Origin: Sipunculus nudus
Taxonomy: Eukaryota > Annelida > Sipuncula > Golfingiida > Sipunculidae
NCBI GenBank assembly: GCA_026874595.1
Contig: CM049307.1
Location: 9,945,579-10,009,578 of the forward strand
Length of the DNA: 64,000 nt
Direction of reading: 5' to 3'
Shown here: positions 27,101 through 40,848 of the stretch, piece after piece
How positions within the stretch are numbered: the first letter of the stretch is position 1
Layout of the letters: every line of letters starts with the position of its first letter
Made by a program: the position numbers and the translations under genes
Notes under the pieces: model-generated
Seen by the model: the letters and a program-made list of their open reading frames with translations, nothing else
Databases searched by the model: none
What the model was told of the DNA's origin: nothing

Positions 27101-30100
27101 GGTTGAAATATCTAAGGCATTTACCACATATATAACTGGCAGTTGAAGAAAATCCCTAGAGACGCTTATAAAGCTACTAGGACACTGTGTTATAAGGTAC
27201 TGAACCTTGTCATGAAACCAGTTTCTCTATGAAATCATACCTTGGAGTCCACTTTTATATGTAAATTGGTGCGATTGGAGTTCCGTTGTGAGGTCACACG
27301 GTACATTTCGATGTAAACCATCATCCGCCAGTAAAAGAGCTCTGAGCACAATATATGTTGCACACATAGATATTTATTTAAACGCCATGAATGAGTCTCT
27401 TTCAGTGATGAAAATATATTGCTCCAGATAGCCGTATAATATAAAGCATTGATGTCTATCAGTAGAGGGATCGAGAACACTGCCAGGCCCAAAATAATAA
27501 TGCAGACAAATACGGTACGTTTAGTTCTTTCAGGCTTTATTCACAGTTATATTTTATACGTCTGTTTGGAAATGCTGAGGATATTAGCGAGATGAGGTCA
27601 TGAATGTGTACCTATTAACCCCATTACAACGAGAATTAAATGGCTTGTCACGAGTGAATTCGTGAGAGTCCGGTGTTGTTTCCGCGCCCTCGTATTCACT
27701 CACGGGCAATTATTTACCACCGACTGCGGCAAGATTACCCACGAGAGAAAGACAGTATAATAATGGGACAATGTTTCACCACACAGTGCTCCTGTATTAT
27801 AGAGGTTATTTTTCACCATTAAACATCGATGCAACTGTTAGGTTATCGGATAAGTGTATGTCTATGTGCTGTTTTCCTGTCGGCATGTTGTTTTGATAAA
27901 GACTGAAGTGAATGTAATTATTCAACGTCAGGTCCAATGACAAGTCTGCATGCAGGTCCATTGCAGCTACTTAACAAAGTTCGACTCAGCTAGTTGGTTA
28001 TTTGGGTAAAAACAAATGCTTAACCCACAAATCACCGGGGCTTCTGAATACACCATGCAGAGGATTAGTTAAAAATGTGTTGAAGGACCCAGTTATATAG
28101 GCAATCAATACATGTTGAAATACAGTTGTTTCAAGGCAAATTATGTGCACATGAATGTTCTTGTGATGTGGGCTTAATGAAATAAGAAAATCTGGTAATG
28201 ATATGTATGTTCATTTTAAACAGAAACTCTTTTATTGCATTATGACAAATTGTAATTGTTAAATGTGACCTTTGGGAGAGTTGGTCCGTCCCGACAATTC
28301 CCAACTCCATGAGGTTTGTTTTAAGAAGTAATGATCTGGTGGAAGAAGCCTGGGGGTACGAGACATGGAATTTTTTTCGAATTAGATGAAGTATACACCT
28401 TATATTTCAAGGTGAAGAGGGCCAGAATAACATTTTGTTGGGAATTATTTATTATTTATTAATTATTTATTTATACAAATATTTTACCAGGATGGCACAT
28501 TCAGCGTGTTCAGCTGTTTTTTTCGATCGGTTCCTGGAAATATCACAGAGAAATGTACAATGACCAAGAGATATACACTGCATGCTCATATCAAAATAGT
28601 CATGAAAATAAAATGGCTAAACTAATGATCTAAACATACACATACTTAAAACATAGATTAATAACACCAATGGCTTAGTTAAATGATAGATAATGATATA
28701 TACGTTTAAGAGTTGGTGCTTGTAGAAACTTGCTAAGTCGGTAAAGGACATAATTTTATCGTATCTATAATCTACATGATCCTTCCATTTTAAGCGGGAG
28801 TCGACGAATAAATCCAAAAGTTTTGTGTTATTTTCAGAAATTAATGTAACATTAATAATGTTAATATTTTTAGTAAATTTAGAGTTATGACTGAATGTCA
28901 CAATACTCGATTTGGCAGGGTTGACACATAAATGATTTACTCTGGACCATTATTGCTTTGTTGATGGCTGATTGCATTATCGGCGGAATCAGCACAGGTG
29001 AGCAATGTGATATCGTCAGCATAAAGTATTGTAACGGAACCTAATATCAACAGATCACGTAGTCGCGACGAACATAAATTTTGTAATGAAGATAAAAAAA
29101 ATCAGGTTCTGTAACATTAGGCAGCGTGAAATGTCTAGGGGAATAAATAAAGAAGTCAGTGATTTTTTGTTAACAAATAATTGTAATTTATTCTTAAAAC
29201 AATCCAAACATTTCAATGCACTAAATCAATACAATTACTCAGTATAACAACAGTACAACAGTAAATCAATACAAGTATATAAATGAAGTGTAGAGTACCT
29301 GGATACCACCACTGTCACAGCGACAAAAAGTCCTTTAAAGCATATAATCCAGATGAACAGTTCACATGAATCTTCTCAGAGTATAATAGTCCAGTTCAAT
29401 TACAAAATCAATTTGTTGTAATCCAAAGTGAAATTCTGATAGTGATCCCAAAGGCAAACCGAAGACTAATTAAAATACTTTACAAATTCGAAGAAAAGCT
29501 ATAACTGCCGCAATTATAGGAAAAGGTCTACAAACTGACTTACACTCTTCTGTGTCCGCTGGAATATATCTCTCCTCTCTCTACCGGCTCTTAACACAGC
29601 CCCTTATTTATAACTTTTCAACCCAAGCCGAGAACTTTCCATTTCCCGAACAATCAAAAGAACAATACACGTGCACACGTTACAGGGAACATCTAGAACA
29701 ACGAACGCCGTGTTTCTATACATCAGGGTTCCCACGTGGGCCGGGCCGGCCCGGTTCGGCCAGACGAGAAAGCCCCGGACTAGCATGACCGCTGTTTACA
29801 CGTCAGACCCCACGCGTGGCCGGGCTATGCCGCCATAGCAACGGCCAATGCTAAAGCTGCACATACACATGTAAGACTGCTGTATACAATAAAAGAGACA
29901 TCAGTAACAGTATACACTTGTTATTCATATAGCTCGGGAAATCATTCATATAAATAAGAAATAGTATAGGCCCTAGTACTGTGCTTTAAGGAGTATCGAT
30001 GTTTATGGTAGAAGTTTTCGAAATTGAACCACAAGAGGAAACGAATTGGCGCCTGTTGGATAATTAAGAATTGAGCCATGCCAGCTCTACATTTTCTATT

Positions 30101-33100
30101 CCATACTTCGGAAGTTGTTCAAGCAATATAGAATGATCGAGGCTGTCGAAACACTTCTTTATGTCCATAAAGCAACCAGCTGTAATGTTATCATTATCAA
30201 GGTTAGTAAGACATTCATCGACTAGCGTATGTAAGGCAAAGTGAGTTGATCGATTCGGTAGGTATGTGAACTGTTTATCATTAAACATCTGATTTTTATT
30301 AAGGTGTGCGACAACATGACATTTTAGGAAATGCTCTAAAATTGTTGGGACATGTCCAGTAACGGTAATAGGACATAATTGGTAGGGTCACACTTGCTGC
30401 AAGAACCCTTATTAATTGGGGTGATACGCGCAGTTTTCCATTCCTGAGGAACAATGCCAGTTGATAGAAAAAGATTTAAACAGATGAGCCAGGAATGGAG
30501 AAATTACAGATGAAGCTATTTTGGGAAAGAATCCAGATCAGATCATCCTTTAATGTTGCATCTAATTCCATTAAAACGAGAATGGACAAAACGCGTAGAA
30601 ACAAGAGGAATATACATGTATATTGTTCTGGGAGAAGTACTGATGATAAACGAATTTGTTTCAAATTTCCCTTGGAAATCTTAATTTTTAAGATTTCCCA
30701 CAGAGCTAAAGAAATCGTTAAATTAATCATATTCGATATTAGTATTTGTTCTATGTGTGTTCTTATTTCGTACTTTAGTGCCTTCCCAATTGTACTACTT
30801 TAGAGACGTTTGAACTAAGAAGATCAGAATAGTATCGAGAGCGATTTTTTTTGCGAATTTCACGAGTTACGGTATTGCGAAGACGTCTATATTCATTCCA
30901 GTCAGGGGCACTGTTTGTCCGTCTTGCTTTTATATATTCGGAAATTCACGTGCATATATTAAATTTAATATTTTATCAGTCACCCATCTACTGGGGGTAG
31001 ATTTTACTCGTTGTTTGTAGAACGGAGCATTATTATTGCAGATTTTTACAAATTCAGATTGCCAAATCTACCATGCCATGTTAAGATCAGTCATGTTAGG
31101 AATTACAAATGACATGAAAAAAGATACATATTTCTTAAATTAATTTATCCTTGTTAAAAAGTCTTCAGTTGCGACAGTGTAAATATTTTGGATTCTTCTT
31201 TTCATCATTTTGTTTCTTTAAAATTGTTGCCGTTATAAGAGAGAACATGAACTCCAGTTGAGCGGATATTTACAAGCTGGGCGTTTCGACCAGTGTCCCG
31301 TTGTCTCTGGTATTTAGAGGTATTTCCGGGCTGTTGTTTTCAAACTATAATAACTGAAGATCACTAATTTTAGGGGTAGGGGAAATTAAAACAATCATAA
31401 CTCCACAACTATTTAATATAGAATAAAAAAGTACCCCTCAAATTGTTGCATGTAACAAAGCCCGTTCAGATGATATGTAAATATGTAAATAAGGTCAGAA
31501 TTGAGGTCAGCAGGGGTCAAAAGGTCATGCGATTTTCCCCATGCCCAAATTCTTGAAAAAAAAAACTGACCATTATTCTATGTATGGATGAATTAGATCA
31601 AATGATCAATTGATGGCCCTGATAAGGGTTTATATCACATACTAGTAATGTTTTGGCTCACACAAGTTCAAGGATTAACCAAAATAAAAGCACCTGAAAA
31701 AAGACATTGGTGTCTAATCAAGAATTTTGTGAGAAACGCCATGTTAGGAGTAGAGGAAATTAAAACAACTATAACTCCATCAATGTTTAATCTAGAACAG
31801 TAAAGTACCCAACAAATGGCTGCATTTATCAAGCCCGTTCAGATGATATATAAAACATGCATAAAAGATCAGTATTGAGGTCGGCAGGGGTCAAAAGGTC
31901 ATGAGATTTTCCCCATGCCAGAAATTTAGAATTCACGACTCCTTATTCCTCTATATGGATGAATTAGATCAAATGATCAATTTATTGCCCTGATAGTGGT
32001 TAATATCGAACACTCAGGAAGTAATGGCTCACACATATTCAAGGATTGCTTAAAATAAAAGCACCTGAACAACGACATCGGTACAATATTAAGGATTTTG
32101 TGAGAAACGCCATGTTAGGGGTAGGGGAAATTAAAATTACCATAAATGAATCAATGTTTAGTTTAGAACAATTAAAAACCCATCAAATTGTTACATTGAC
32201 TATTCCCGGTTAGATGATATATAAAATCCAAATAAGGTCAGCAAAAAGGTCAACAGGGGTCAAAAGATCATGTCATTTTAGCTTCGGTAAAAATATAGGA
32301 ACTAGCGACTCATAATTATTCTGTATGGTGGAAATAGATAAAACGATCAAATTATGGCCTGGAATAGGTTTAAAAATACATTCCCAAGGATAACTAAAAA
32401 TAGAAACATAAATAAATGGCATAGGCGTGGTGCAATGTTAAGATTTATATCGAGAAACAACATGTTAGTTGTAGGGTAAGATAAAATGACCATAATTCTT
32501 TAGCCTTTGATCTAAAACAATAACTGTCGATCCAATTGTTGCTTTGCATGTCAATTAATATGATATGTAAATTATGCAGATATTAAAGCTTAGTATTGAG
32601 ATCAGAAAAGGTTAAAAGTTAATGAGATCTTCGTCCCGGCCAAAATCTAGTGACTAGCTATTACTCATTGCCCCATAGCCAATTCTAATGATATAAAATT
32701 TGCAAGTTTAGTGTGTATTGGGGTCAGCATGGGTAAAAAGGTTATGAAATATTCCCCTTGAGCAAATCAAGAAAATAGTGTTTCATCAATATGCATCAGT
32801 ATGCTGGAAATAGCCTATATTGACATATATAGCAGGTACTAGCTTGCTTATAATAACGTTGTTTTAGCAGTCAGTTGCAGGTATCAGCAGGTCTCTGACT
32901 GATGTTTTACTATTCTTTTAAACAAATAAAAATGGCTGCCATTATGACCGCTTCAATGGCGGTATAAAGGTACGTCCTTTCATTATTTTTAGTCGTCACA
33001 TAAAAACGTTCTTATGAATCCTTCTTTACAGGTTCAGTTTCTACTGTAACGGTATATTTCACATTTTTTCTTAAGATGCAAATGTTGGATTTCATTAAGT

Positions 33101-36100
33101 TAACATGCTGACTAGTTAGGCCCTATAAGGGAACCATAAGTCGGTTTCGCTCAGTTTTGGGGTTGAGACAATGCGGTCCACAAGTTCTCTATATAAATGC
33201 AAGATTTCTTTTAGGTTATACATTGCAGCTCATTCACTGGCCCATCCAATGGCCAGCTAAATTAATCTAAGGCCCAGCTACAGTTTATCACTTGATTTTG
33301 ACAGCAAATATCGCATAAGGTTCTTGTTGATGCTAAATGAAATGAAATTATTCGCCTTTTTGCCACTGTGGTGACCATATTGCAGCTACTTCAAATGATT
33401 TATGTTCGCCTTTTAGCTCTTAATTGTTAGAATCTGTTAACATAAAAATGTGATAAAGTACACTTTTAAGAACAGACGATCCTGTTTCGTTCAGTCACGG
33501 GGTGCACACTACTACCCAGTAAAGCAGCATATAAAATATCGTTTTTGTTATTGTTGTAGTCTTATTAAAAGCCATTTTTGGCTCTTATGTCCTTTTATCT
33601 GAAATGTAAAACATCGGTCAAAAGTCTGCTGATGCCCACATCTGACTACTAAGACAATGTTTTATGAGCAAAAATATGGTATACAGGTCACTTAAAAGAG
33701 AAAATCATTCTAGGCCGCTACATTGTCTTCATTTTGGATTTTACAAAATGCGGCCACATTGTTATTCTGTTAAAATCCAAAATGTGTTAATAGGCACTGT
33801 GGGGATCAAAACGTTTCGTTTGATTTTGTCATGATTAGGGCCATGACACGCCAATAAGGTCTCCATGTTATGGAGAAAAAAAAATATCCCCTACACATGC
33901 ATGCAATCGGCTACAATGCTAGTTCCGGTACTTTACAGTAAATGATCAAGTGTGTACTTATTCACACTGAAACAATCAATGGTCCAGTATAGTAGCATCT
34001 TTAAAATAGTTTTTATGTGACGACAAAAATATAATTAAAGGATATTCGTTTACCGCCCGGAAGGCGTCATAATGGCAGTCATTTTTTGTACATATTTTGT
34101 TGACAAGAAATGTTAAAAATCAGTCATAGGCCTCCTGATACTGACACCTGATTGCTAAAGTAACTTTATTATAAGCACTATCTGTTATACATGTACCTTA
34201 GAGAAAACATATCGTGTCTATTTTGGATTGTACAAAGTATGATCCCACTTATTGTCTTAAAATTATAAATAAGTTAAAGGACACTTTATGGTACCGACAA
34301 AAATACTTTCGTCTAGCCAAGGGGAGTAAATAAGCCCCCTATAATTTGATTCTTTAACCTATTGCCAACATACAAAGTAATGATGAATCACTTTCTAGTA
34401 CCCCCCAACGCGAAAATTCCATGGCCGTTTGACTCCTGCTGACCTCGATTCTGACATAATACTTGAATATCTAATATATCAGCTTAACTGGCATGACAAT
34501 AAAAAAATTGATGAGTACATTATTATTCTATGTCATAGACTTTTGGAGTTATGATAATTTCTCGAAAATAATCTAAACATTACATCACGCCAATGTAGTT
34601 TGATTACGTTCATTTATTTTGAGTTATATCAGAACTATTTCAACCATACAGAATTATGGGTCGCTGGTGTTCTATATTTTGGCCAAGGGTAAAATGTCAT
34701 GACCTTTCGACCCCTGCTGACCTTTATACTGGTCTTATTTGCATATTTTATATATTACCTTAACCGGCATGGCAAATGTAACAATTTGATGGGTACTTTA
34801 TTGTTCTAGGTTAAACATAAATATAGTTATGGTAATTTCCCCTTCCTCTAACTAGGCTGTTAATACAAAATCCTTAATATTGCATCAATGTCGTTTGTTC
34901 AGGTGCTTTTATTTTGAGTAATCCTTGAAAATGTGTGAGCCAAAACATTCCCGAGTGTGTGATATTAACCCATATCAGGCCATAAATTGATCATTTGGTC
35001 TAACTCATCCATACAGAGGAAAATGAGTCGTCAGTTTCTATATTTTGATCACTGGGAAAATCTAATTACCTTTTGACCCCTGCTGACCTCTAAACTGACC
35101 TTATTTGCATGTGTTAATTATCATCTGAACAAGCTTGGTAAATGCAACCATTTGATGGGTACCTCGTTATTCTAGGTTAAAAAGATATCAAGTTATGGTC
35201 ATTTTGATTTCCCCTAACCCTAAAATGGTGACTAAATCTTCAGTTTTAATATATAGTGTGAAAAACCCCTGCCCGGAACCACTACCGAGTTCTAGTTTAT
35301 TCAATATTAACATCTTTAAAATCAAAGTATAGACATATACCAAAAAGAAATTCCACTGACCAGGCTAACCATACACTTTCAAGACCAAGAACCAGACTGG
35401 GGCAGAAGGTCATATAATTTTACAGCCTGTTAAGGTAAATGCAGTAATAAAGAATAGGAGTTTAATTTTTATTTGTAGACTTACAGGTAATACTACCATT
35501 GTGCTAGATAAAGACTGTGATGAGTTACTGAATCGCTAAACGCTACTTTGTTAAGATGTAACTTTATGGGTTTTATGTAGATGTTTAAAAATTTTCTCAT
35601 ATATTCCACAGACATTCCTATTAACAAGGAAATTTCCTTGTCACGAAGAAGCTATAGCGTCCAATTGCGTTTTAAGTGTTTTTTTTTTTTTTTTTTTGTA
35701 CGTGTTTAATAAAGGTTCAGCTCAAAACGCCATTATTGTATCGCAATGATGTCCTCTCACGTCATGTTTAAATAAGGATGATGTTGATATGTAGAGCGAT
35801 GGAGAGTCATTCATTGCCTATATATAATCTTGAACGCTCATTTTAAATCCTGAATTCTGAAGATTTAAAGTTTATATTATATAAGGACATAAACCGACAT
35901 ATATGAGCGCGAGAATAAGATGATCTAACCATTTCATAGTGGATTATTGGTGAAATAGTTGATTCATCTTCTTCCGTACAGCTCGTGAACCAACCATGAA
36001 CACAGAAGACTGAGACTGATCATGAGCTCAGATGTACCCTGCTTTCATAGAGTACGTAAGACTATATACAAGTCAAGCTGCGGTTAGGTCAGACTCTCTA

Positions 36101-36340
36101 ACTACGGGATGAGGAAATGAACCGATCTACTGTTGTCGTCACACACTCCAGTGAGAGAGTGCGACCGAGGGGAGTTTTTCATTCATGAATTTACACATAT
36201 TTAGTTACAGAACACTGCCGTTACGTGGAGGATTGAAACTTCCTGTGACATTTATATAAACTGCCCAAGAAAAAAAGAGCATGATGGAGCATACAGATCC
36301 AATCATAATAATAATGATAATAATAGTAGTAGTAGTAGTA

Positions 36341-36383
<43 letters not shown>

Positions 36384-39300
36384 TAATTTAAAGCTTGAGA
36401 ACAATATACAAAGTCGCTCTCTGAGACCTTATTGTACCATGAAACTCTTTATTGTTTGTTGATTTTTGAAAGAGTTGTAGTCACATTTAGCTATTTTTTC
36501 TTGTATGTGTTATATATCTGAACAGGTTAAAATTCTAGTTAATATTCATTTTAGGGAGAATAAATATGTGAGTATTTTTGAAAAGTCTGGACGGCCTTAA
36601 TTAAAACAAGTGACCCATGGGTAATGACGCTCAGCCGACTGACATGTTGACAATATGTCCTTGCACAGGCAACTAAATAAGATCATGTAGGTGGCATCAT
36701 CGTTCATGCATATTAGCTTAATTTCATCAAATCCCATAAGCACACCAAATTTGATGACAATCCAATCAGCCGTTCCTGAGGAATCTGGCAATTTGTATGT
36801 ATTGTTCATCATTTACAGATGATAACATCTGTAAAGGTCTCGATAACAGAAAGGAAAATCGTAAAAAAATCGAAAAATATACAGATGGCGCCATCAGTCT
36901 GCAGGAACTGATGCGCCATCAGTCTGCAGGAACTGATGAAACACTCCATGATGAATTTGCATGGCGATCAATGCATTGGTTGTTCAGACAAGTTCAGACA
37001 CTTGAGCTTTTGTATCAAATTTTCCATTATTCTTGGGGGGGGGGGGGGGGGGGGGTACTTCGAAGCCCCCTAGCACAGAGGTTATGAGAAACAGAGAACT
37101 AATTTTAGGTTTCGAAGGAGACGTTTTTAAAGGCCACACTTCATGTCGAGATACAAGTTGCTAGGTCCAGTCATTTCGATTTTTTGCCCTGTTAACAGAT
37201 GATTGCATCTTTAAAGGTCTCAAAATAGAGAAAAAAAATCGTAAGCAATTGAAAAAAAATACAGGTTGCGTCACCAGTCTGCAGAAACTGATGAAACACT
37301 CGATGATCAATATCCATGCAAAGAATCATGGTTATCAATGCATTAGTTGTTCAGATACTTGAGCTTTTGCATCAAATTTTCCATTATTCTGGGGAATACT
37401 TCGGAACCCCATAGCTCGATGAGTATGGGTAACAGAGACCTAATTCCAGGTTTCCATGGAGATTTTTCATGGACCTCTCTGGATGTTATTTTAGAAGATT
37501 CCAGCGGTCCAGCGGGTTCGACTTGTGCCCTGTTAACGGACGGACAGACAGACGGACGACGGACAAAGAATGATCGCCATGGCTCAGATGACTTTAAGTC
37601 AGCTGAGATAAATATCTGGGATCTAGCTGTTACGTGGTTATCTGTGACTATTGCACGAGGCTTGACGTTTCTGTGCCTATTATGTGACCCAGTGCTTTGC
37701 TACTGTGATAATTCGTGTTGACTGGTATAACTTTTGCAACACAGATTGGGTAAAGACTGTGGAACTCGCTGCAGTTAGATTTATATATAAATCTTATTTC
37801 TTTTTCCATTTAACCAATACTAAACGCACAGTAAAAAGTATTGTTATGTTCGACAGTCCCCTTGTGAGTTTACAACCCACTCTAAAAATCACGCCAAAAA
37901 TCAAACCCAGGTCCCTAGCGGAGAGAGCCGAGCTTGCTGCCATTCGACTTCCATGCCCCTGAGTTTGTTTGTGTTTTATTATAAGTGTCCTTTACATGTT
38001 ATGTTGTTGAATATACTTGTTTCAGTCAACCTGCAAATGTTCAACTGTCTGACAGACATCTGAGGGCTGTATGCTGATAAGCTGGGCATTAGAACCTGTT
38101 TAATTCTGTTTTTGGTTCTGGAAGACATGGGTAACCCATGCTGCCACCAGCAAGATAACTCCCCCTACTCCCATGAGACTGTGTTCCATAATCATATCAA
38201 ATTTGATCACAGGCATTTATAGCATGTCATCGATATTTCCCCAGCCCTAAACTTGGCTAAAGGAATTACATATACCTTGAGCTGAAACCAATGGTTCGTG
38301 ACACATTCCTATATAATAAGTGTATAAATAATTTCCACTGCATGAAAGTTGGCGAACTTGCCGCACTGATGTTAAACTGACGACCTCCACACGAAACCTC
38401 TCGATTAGGGAAATATGGAGTAATATCAGCCAGCTTCTGGCAAAAGGACTGTTTATAACAAGCGCAATACTGAACACGAGCAATTCAACCTACTGCTTAT
38501 ATACAAAGTTTTGAAAGAACACCACAAAGCGGCGTCATCAAAACGCAATACACATATAATCATATATTATTATATACACAAATACAAATAATCAAATTAG
38601 ATGATAAATGACACAACATTTATAGGAACAAATACTGTAACTACAAGCCTCTTTTAAATGCAATATCAAGTAACGGCTGTGAAACCAGAAAAAAAATGTT
38701 TGAAATACCTGAGGAGACAATTAATGAGAAAAAATAGGCGTACAGACAAGTTAACCTGAAAATTGGAAGTATATTCATTTTATCAGTTATTTCAGTGTGG
38801 CTTTACAAATAAATGTTAAACTATGAATAACAATAAATGATACCAAACCTGTAAGCCTGAATCATTAACTGCATGCTGGAACAGTATATTACCAATCCGT
38901 ACCACTGTGATGAATACATAATTAATTTATAAATAGACCCGCTGTTCGTACCAATCGGCTCTCGCTGCTTCATGATTTGGACGTGAAATGTTCATTACAT
39001 GTAAATGTTCCCCTTTTCTCTATTTATGAATATTACAGACTTTGTGTTACCTTTGTTGTATAAAAACTATAAATTATTGTTCTATACATTTACTTCTTAT
39101 GGCTCAAGTGTATTTCTTTCGAGAATTTGAATTAAACCTATACCCTCATTTTAACATCCTTGTTGTAAGAAGGACGGAGACCATTCGATCAGTCATGAGT
39201 GGACCCAGCTACCCGGAAAGCGTATTTTACTGAAACAGTTTGTCTCAATACTCAAAGCATAAATGTACCTTCTACATTGGCAACTGATACTCCGGAATGT

Positions 39301-40807
39301 TTTTATGTAAGGAATTATAAGCGTTTTCTTTTAAACTCTTTTGTCCTAGAACTGACAATAAACCTATATGAGAAATGGAGATTTTTCTTTTGTGTGTTTT
39401 AATTCAGTATTTCATGTTATTAATAACATGAAACAAATTATTTTTTATTTACTTTGTGAAAAAGCACGGTATTTATAGTATGAATATTAACTTAGCACAA
39501 CAGAACTATGCAGACCACGCATAAAAGGTAGTAGTCCTAATGAATGCATTTTCTGAAAATTTACAATAACAATTATAAGTGTTTTCTTTGCACAGTTATA
39601 TTTATTTAAAAATGTCACAATCAGTTGTTGTAAATTATAGCAGTTGTTATATATCCCTAAAGAAACAAATAATGATATTTACCTCATTCACTTTACTTGG
39701 TAACCTTATTTGAAATATATATAAATATATATTATAAACTTTGTGTAGCTGCCCTTTTTGAGTCGATACATGTAACATAAATAACATCGAGTATCTCTTT
39801 GTACTTACATTTAAGCAATCACACTGAGTAGCTCTTGGTACTCACATAAAACGTTAAGTTGAGCAGCTGATCTTTTCTAGACCGCCAGTGATATGATCGC
39901 ATTCCGTCCTGGAAGGATGCAAGCTCCGGATCCGAATAGACGGTCAGGTCTGGACTGGACCGCGTCTCATTGGATTCCCCAGGCCTCCAAAGTATACCGT
40001 CAAGCTTGAGTATGAAGGTATACGGGTGAACGTCCGTACTGTTGTCAGTGGATCTACGTGTACGGGGCCGCTGGTTTAGCAGCTTCAGGTTTGGTAGACG
40101 GCACTTCACCTGTTCCGAAGTGAGGCTGGTACAGCTCTGTTAATTTCGAAGGTCGTCATGTTTAACTGACCGATTGTTCTTTACGATATTACATACCATC
40201 ACATTTCACCTCAGTCGCAACATAAATACTGTACAACGTTATATAGGCCAAATGGTAATAAAGTACTAAGGTCTCGGGACATTCTTGTCTACATCATTAA
40301 CAAGAGGGAGAGGACTGTAAGGAGCCCGGAGACGGCGCACATTAACAGGTTCCCGCGAAGGATGTATTTTACTCATACCAAGGTGGTGAAGCGTGACACG
40401 CTGACAGGACTCAGTCTCATCCCACACATAACACGCTCAGACGTGTATGTATGCACGAATATATATTAATTTTGGCACTCGCTCACTAAATTCACATTGG
40501 CACCGTCGTTAGTAGATTGTGATCTTAAAACTAGTTTCTGACTTGCCATTTTTCCGAAAGGGAACAGAAATAAGAATTTTGAAAATATGAATAGAAAAGG
40601 TGCTTAAAAACTAGAAAAGGGAGGGGTTAAATATGAATTTCTTATGATATGTGAACCATGTGAAATGTATAGTTGTATTTACGTGTGTAATTGTCAATAG
40701 TACCAACCCGAAGGGATATTTGGAAGACAGTGTTACCTTTATTTATCTGAATAATAATAATAATAATTATGATAATGACAGTAATAATTATAATGATAAT
40801 AATAAAA

Positions 40808-40848
<41 letters not shown>

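Noticed and set aside
31310-35293. CRISPR-like or satellite array explanation for the regularly spaced ~370-bp units.
   Set aside because: Units are long, diverged and arranged in two opposed arms in animal intronic DNA; a foldback element fits better.
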